Source: JBDTSW01 sp963758845
Lineage (GTDB): Bacteria; Actinomycetota; Thermoleophilia; Solirubrobacterales; 70-9
Length of the DNA stretch: 64,000 bases
Reading direction: 5' to 3'
Assembly: GCA_963758845.1 (NCBI GenBank)
Contig: CAVWWX010000002.1
Location: 930,001-994,000 of the forward strand
Shown one piece after another: positions 61,080 to 64,000 of this stretch. Each line of letters begins with the position of its first letter. Position 1 is the stretch's first letter. The notes beneath the pieces are model-generated. The model saw only the letters and a list, made by a program, of their open reading frames with translations. It made no database searches and was not told the origin of the DNA. Made by a program: the position numbers and the translations under genes.

Positions 61080-62306
61080 ATGGAGATCGGCTTCGGCGAG
61101 GCGCTGCTGATCGTCGGCTGCCTGCTGACGCTGGCGGCGGCGCTGTCGGGCCTGATGCACGGCACCGTGCTTTCGAGCTCGGTGCTGTCGGTCGTCCTGG
61201 GCGTGGTCCTCGCCGAGGCAGGCGTCGTCAGCGTCGACGTGTCCGACGCCGGCGTGGTGGAGCTGATCGAGCTGGCGCTGATCCTCACCCTCGTCTCCGA
61301 CGGGCTCGTCGTCGAGCGCGAGCTGCTGAGCCGGCACTGGGGGCCGGCGGCGAGAGCGCTGGTCCTGGCGCTGCCCGTCACCCTCGCCCTGCTTGCGCTG
61401 GGGGCGAAGCTGCTGTTCCCGTCCCTGAGCTGGGCCGAGGCGTTCCTGCTGGGAGCCGTCTTGACGCCAACCGACCCGGTCGTCACCTCCACGCTTCTCG
61501 CCGCCAAGCGCGTGCCCCAGGTGATCCGCCACACGCTGAACCTGGAGTCGGGGCTGAACGACGGGCTGGCGCTGCCGTTTGTCCTCTTCTTCCTGGTCCT
61601 TGCCACCCCCGGCGGGGACGCGGGCTCCGAGGCCCTCGAGCTCGCCGGCGAGGCCGCGGTGGGCGCCCTGATCGGAGTCGCGCTTGGACTTGCCGGCGGG
61701 CGCCTGCACCACCACGTCCCGGGTGGCATCACCGACCGCTACGAGGGCATCTACGCGGTCGGGATCGGCCTCGCGGCGTTTGGCCTGTCCGATGTCACGT
61801 TCGGCAACGGCCTGGTCGCCGCCTTCGTCGCGGGGATCGCGCTGGGGGCAAGCGAGCACTCGATCACGGAGCGGTTCGCGGATTTCTCCGAGAACGTCAG
61901 CACGATCTTCCAGGTGCTGACGTTCTTCGTCTTCGGCGCGATCATCGTCAGCAGCGGCTTCGACGGCTCGATCCTGCCGCTCGTCGTGTTCATCCCGTTC
62001 GCCCTGCTGATCGCCCGGCCGGCGGCGGTGATGGGCGCCCTCGCCGGGACCGGCATGCCGCGGCCGCACAAGTTGTTCATTGCCTGGTTCGGGCCGAAGG
62101 GAGTGGCCTCGATGTTGTTCGCCCTGTTCGTGCTCCGCGAGCCCGTGGCCAACGGCACCCTGGTCTTCGATATCGCGGCGTTCGCGATCCTCGCGTCGAT
62201 CATCGCCCATGGCCTCACCGACACGGTCGGGGCGAACTGGATCGAGCGGCGCATGAGCGCCGACAGTGAGCCCGACAGCGAGGCGCCCGGCGGCGCACGG
62301 GGCTGA
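61080..62306 (+). CDS. Cation:proton antiporter (CPA1/NhaP type)
   Basis: A 408-residue transporter with about twelve membrane helices. LTPTDPVVTSTLLAAKRVPQ and LNLESGLNDGLALPFVLFFL hold the conserved ND and D residues of CPA1 antiporters; FGPKGVASMLFALFVL is a C-terminal signature. It exchanges Na+ or K+ for H+. It starts 8 bases after the kinase stop (GGACTCG before the ATG), forming a three-gene unit with the kinase and the membrane protein. Confidence 0.9.
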   Translation: MEIGFGEALLIVGCLLTLAAALSGLMHGTVLSSSVLSVVLGVVLAEAGVVSVDVSDAGVVELIELALILTLVSDGLVVERELLSRHWGPAARALVLALPVTLALLALGAKLLFPSLSWAEAFLLGAVLTPTDPVVTSTLLAAKRVPQVIRHTLNLESGLNDGLALPFVLFFLVLATPGGDAGSEALELAGEAAVGALIGVALGLAGGRLHHHVPGGITDRYEGIYAVGIGLAAFGLSDVTFGNGLVAAFVAGIALGASEHSITERFADFSENVSTIFQVLTFFVFGAIIVSSGFDGSILPLVVFIPFALLIARPAAVMGALAGTGMPRPHKLFIAWFGPKGVASMLFALFVLREPVANGTLVFDIAAFAILASIIAHGLTDTVGANWIERRMSADSEPDSEAPGGARG

Positions 62307-62309
62307 GGC

Positions 62310-62474
62310 CTATCCGGCGAGCTCTGCGACGACCGCGCGGGCCGTCTGCTCATCGACGTCCGTGAACTTCATGTAGAGGTTCACCGCGTCCCGCGTGTTG
62401 CCCAGCATGGCGGCCTGCTCGACCTCGGGCGGGACCGGCGGGACCTCGGACATGTCGATCGGCTGGTCGGTCAT
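62310..62474 (-). CDS. Small acidic protein, 54 residues
   Basis: ATG at 62474, stop at 62310. The sequence MTDQPIDMSEVPPVPPEVEQ and AAMLGNTRDAVNLYMKFTDV then DEQTARAVVAELAG forms a proline linker and two short helices, the second reminiscent of the ribosomal L7/L12 C-terminal helix or of UBA-type folds. Third-position GC preference is normal for a real gene. It converges on the antiporter gene (4 bases apart) and lies 27 bases downstream of the HdrB-like gene, probably co-transcribed. Function unknown. Confidence 0.6.
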   Translation of the reverse strand: MTDQPIDMSEVPPVPPEVEQAAMLGNTRDAVNLYMKFTDVDEQTARAVVAELAG

Positions 62475-62501
62475 CGGCGCGAGAAGATAGCGCGGACGCC
62501 G

Positions 62502-63401
62502 CTAGGCGGGGACGGTGCCGGCGAGCCTGCCCGACACCCAATCGGTCGAGGCGATGTGCTTGGGCATGCCCAGCTCCTTCGGCTCGAAGCCGAGGGCGAG
62601 CCCCACCAGCTGGGGCAGGTGAAGGACGGCGAGGCCCAGATCGCGGCCCACGACCTTCTCGGCCTCGGGCTGTTGCATGTCGAGGTTGAGGTGGCACAGA
62701 GGGCACGGGGTCACCAGGCAGTCGGCGCCGGCGTCGAGCGCGTCGCCCAAGTGGGTGCCCGCCTGGCGCAGCGACGTCTGGCGGTTCATCGTGATCACGG
62801 GGAAGCCGCAGCACTTTCGGGCTCCGTCGTACTCCACGACCTCTCCGCCGAGCGCGTCGATCACGTGCTCCAGGTAGAGGTCGCGGTCGGGATGCTCGTC
62901 ATAGCCCAGCCGGTGCTTGGGCCTGACGATGTAGCAGCCGTAGAACGGGCCCACGCGCAGGCCAGTGAGCGGCCGCTTGACGCGCGCCTTCAAGGTCTCG
63001 AGGCCGATGTCCTCCACCAGGACCCAGAGGAAGTTCTTGTTGGTGAACCCGTCCTTGTCCTTCTCGTAGGAGAGGCCCTCGCCCGAGAGCACCTCGTTGA
63101 TGTGGGCGCGGTAGGCCGAGTCGGCGTCAAGGCGCTGCTTGCATTCCGACTGGGCGCCCTGGCAGGTCGAGCAGATGTTCATCATCGCCAGCCCGGTGGT
63201 CTGGGCGAGCGCGAAGGTGCGGGCGTTCAGCGTGTCGGCCAGCTCCTGGTTGTGCTCGGCGATGACGCCGGCGCCACAGCAGTTCGCGCGGTCGAGGGTT
63301 ACCAGCTCGATGCCCAGCCGCTCGGCGACGAGCGCCATCGAGCCATGGAGCTCGGGGGTGAACCCGCGCGATACGCAGCCGGGCCAATACGCGAGCTTCA
63401 T
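62502..63401 (-). CDS. CCG-domain heterodisulfide-reductase-B / SdhE-like subunit
   Basis: A 299-residue protein with two cysteine-rich CCG domains: NCCGAG with ICSTCQGAQSECK, and KCCGFPV with VTPCPLCHLNLDMQ. Such proteins (HdrB, GlpC, SdhE/SdhF of non-classical complex II) carry iron-sulfur centres reducing disulfides or quinones. It begins LAYWPGCVSRGF, the typical CCG start. Its ATG overlaps the stop of the SdhB-like gene (ATGA), so it is most likely the electron-transfer/anchor subunit of a succinate:quinone-type enzyme. Confidence 0.88.
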   Translation of the reverse strand: MKLAYWPGCVSRGFTPELHGSMALVAERLGIELVTLDRANCCGAGVIAEHNQELADTLNARTFALAQTTGLAMMNICSTCQGAQSECKQRLDADSAYRAHINEVLSGEGLSYEKDKDGFTNKNFLWVLVEDIGLETLKARVKRPLTGLRVGPFYGCYIVRPKHRLGYDEHPDRDLYLEHVIDALGGEVVEYDGARKCCGFPVITMNRQTSLRQAGTHLGDALDAGADCLVTPCPLCHLNLDMQQPEAEKVVGRDLGLAVLHLPQLVGLALGFEPKELGMPKHIASTDWVSGRLAGTVPA

Positions 63402-64000
63402 TCGTTCCCCTTCGGCCCGGGGGAAACCTCCGGTTGTGTGAGCTCCTCCTCGTCTGGCTCCGGTTCGATCTCTTCCTCGCCGGTGATGTAGAGGTTGAGC
63501 TCGGTCCGGTGTTCCTCGGCGTGCTCGTAGATCCGCTTGACGTGGTCCTGCGAGTCGCCGGGCAGCTTGTGATGGACGCCCGGGATCAGCTTCGAGAGCG
63601 AGCGCATCTTGCCGGTGCGGATGCCGCGTACGGCGGTCGGCATCGACGCCAGCAGGCCCTTGATCGCGGCCGGTCGCGGGAGCAGCTTGCGCTTGACACC
63701 CGGGGCGTAGGACTCCTGGAGCAGGAGCGACTCGTCGAGCGTGCCCTTCTTCTCGATGATCTTGACGAAAGCGTGCTCGTGGTTGGCGCCGTTGTTCCGG
63801 TCGACGATCTCCTCGTCTCCCGAAGCCGCCCGGCGCAGGCGCATGATCTGGTCCATCGGCGCGACGCCCTTCGGGCAGGCGTCGATGCACGCGAAGCAGT
63901 GGGTGCAGTCGTAGATCCCGTGCGGGTCCTGGGAGAGGTCCCAGAGCCGCTCGCGGCTCTCGGCGTCGCGAGGATCGCCGACGAACCGGTAAGCCTTGGC
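63398..64000 (-). CDS. sdhB: Succinate dehydrogenase/fumarate reductase iron-sulfur subunit, partial
   Basis: The gene runs off the right edge; the visible 200 residues are its C-terminal part. AKAYRFVGDPRDAESRERLW and YDCTHCFACIDACPKGVAPM are the second iron-sulfur domain of SdhB/FrdB (CxxCxxCxxxCP). After the usual end (MRLRRAASGD) an unusual 130-residue basic-then-acidic extension continues (ESYAPGVKRKLL, HVKRIYEHAEEHRTELNLY, EEEIEPEPDEEELTQP). It overlaps the HdrB-like gene by four bases. Confidence 0.88.
   Translation of the reverse strand, partial: AKAYRFVGDPRDAESRERLWDLSQDPHGIYDCTHCFACIDACPKGVAPMDQIMRLRRAASGDEEIVDRNNGANHEHAFVKIIEKKGTLDESLLLQESYAPGVKRKLLPRPAAIKGLLASMPTAVRGIRTGKMRSLSKLIPGVHHKLPGDSQDHVKRIYEHAEEHRTELNLYITGEEEIEPEPDEEELTQPEVSPGPKGNE

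Overview
The window is high-GC bacterial DNA with GTG, ATG and TTG starts, many four-base gene overlaps, actinobacterial -10 boxes of the form TAnnnT close to start codons, and a large Bacillus-type SRP RNA. Several gene families (SnoaL-like proteins opening with MSQENVE, CSLREA beta-helix proteins, DUF892 proteins with basic tails) suggest an actinobacterium of the class Thermoleophilia (Solirubrobacterales or Gaiellales). This placement is inferred from gene content, not computed.

Region 1 (1-14.8 kb) is a mixed housekeeping region: two short-chain dehydrogenases, a zinc alcohol dehydrogenase, a PASTA-domain protein, LtrA, a HhH-GPD repair protein, a three-gene cluster built around a DUF892 ferritin-like protein flanked by two lysine/serine-rich proteins, a truncated cupin, VOC and SnoaL proteins, an FAD reductase overlapping GTP cyclohydrolase I (folE), and a sigma factor with its zinc anti-sigma partner and a DoxX-like membrane protein.

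Region 2 (14.8-26.4 kb) holds a ZIP metal transporter, an SQR-like flavoprotein, a quinol nitric oxide reductase with a small zinc-ribbon membrane partner, and a tightly overlapped histidine-degradation operon (hutH-hutU-peptide deformylase homologue-hutF-hutI). The deformylase homologue sits where hutG, the N-formylglutamate deformylase, would be needed.

Region 3 (26.4-43.9 kb, with one outlying copy at 14.8 kb) is the most unusual part. Seven direct copies of the 3' half of tRNA-Val(CAC) lie to the left of the intact tRNA-Val gene at 43.88 kb, all in the same orientation. Six are joined to a conserved non-tRNA tail of tandem GGAT motifs, usually ending in a GGGCACCAG/CTGGTGCCC hairpin. The copies separate small gene cassettes (methyltransferases, SnoaL proteins, CSLREA beta-helix and FG-GAP secreted proteins, SHOCT membrane proteins). 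This is what repeated integration of small elements at the tRNA 3' end would leave. No integrase is present in the window.

Region 4 (44-64 kb) looks like stable chromosome: an ABC/FtsX exporter, an FKBP isomerase, a second DUF892 protein, SRP RNA, dnaX-ybaB-recR (the order found in Bacillus), an MMPL exporter with its PadR regulator, lysC-asd, a multi-spanning membrane protein with a kinase and an antiporter, and the start of an SdhB/SdhE-like respiratory module. Many genes here, including essential ones, carry single-base frameshifts, nearly all equivalent to one extra base, so sequence error is the likeliest cause. I saw no CRISPR array, rRNA, complete transposase or recombinase.
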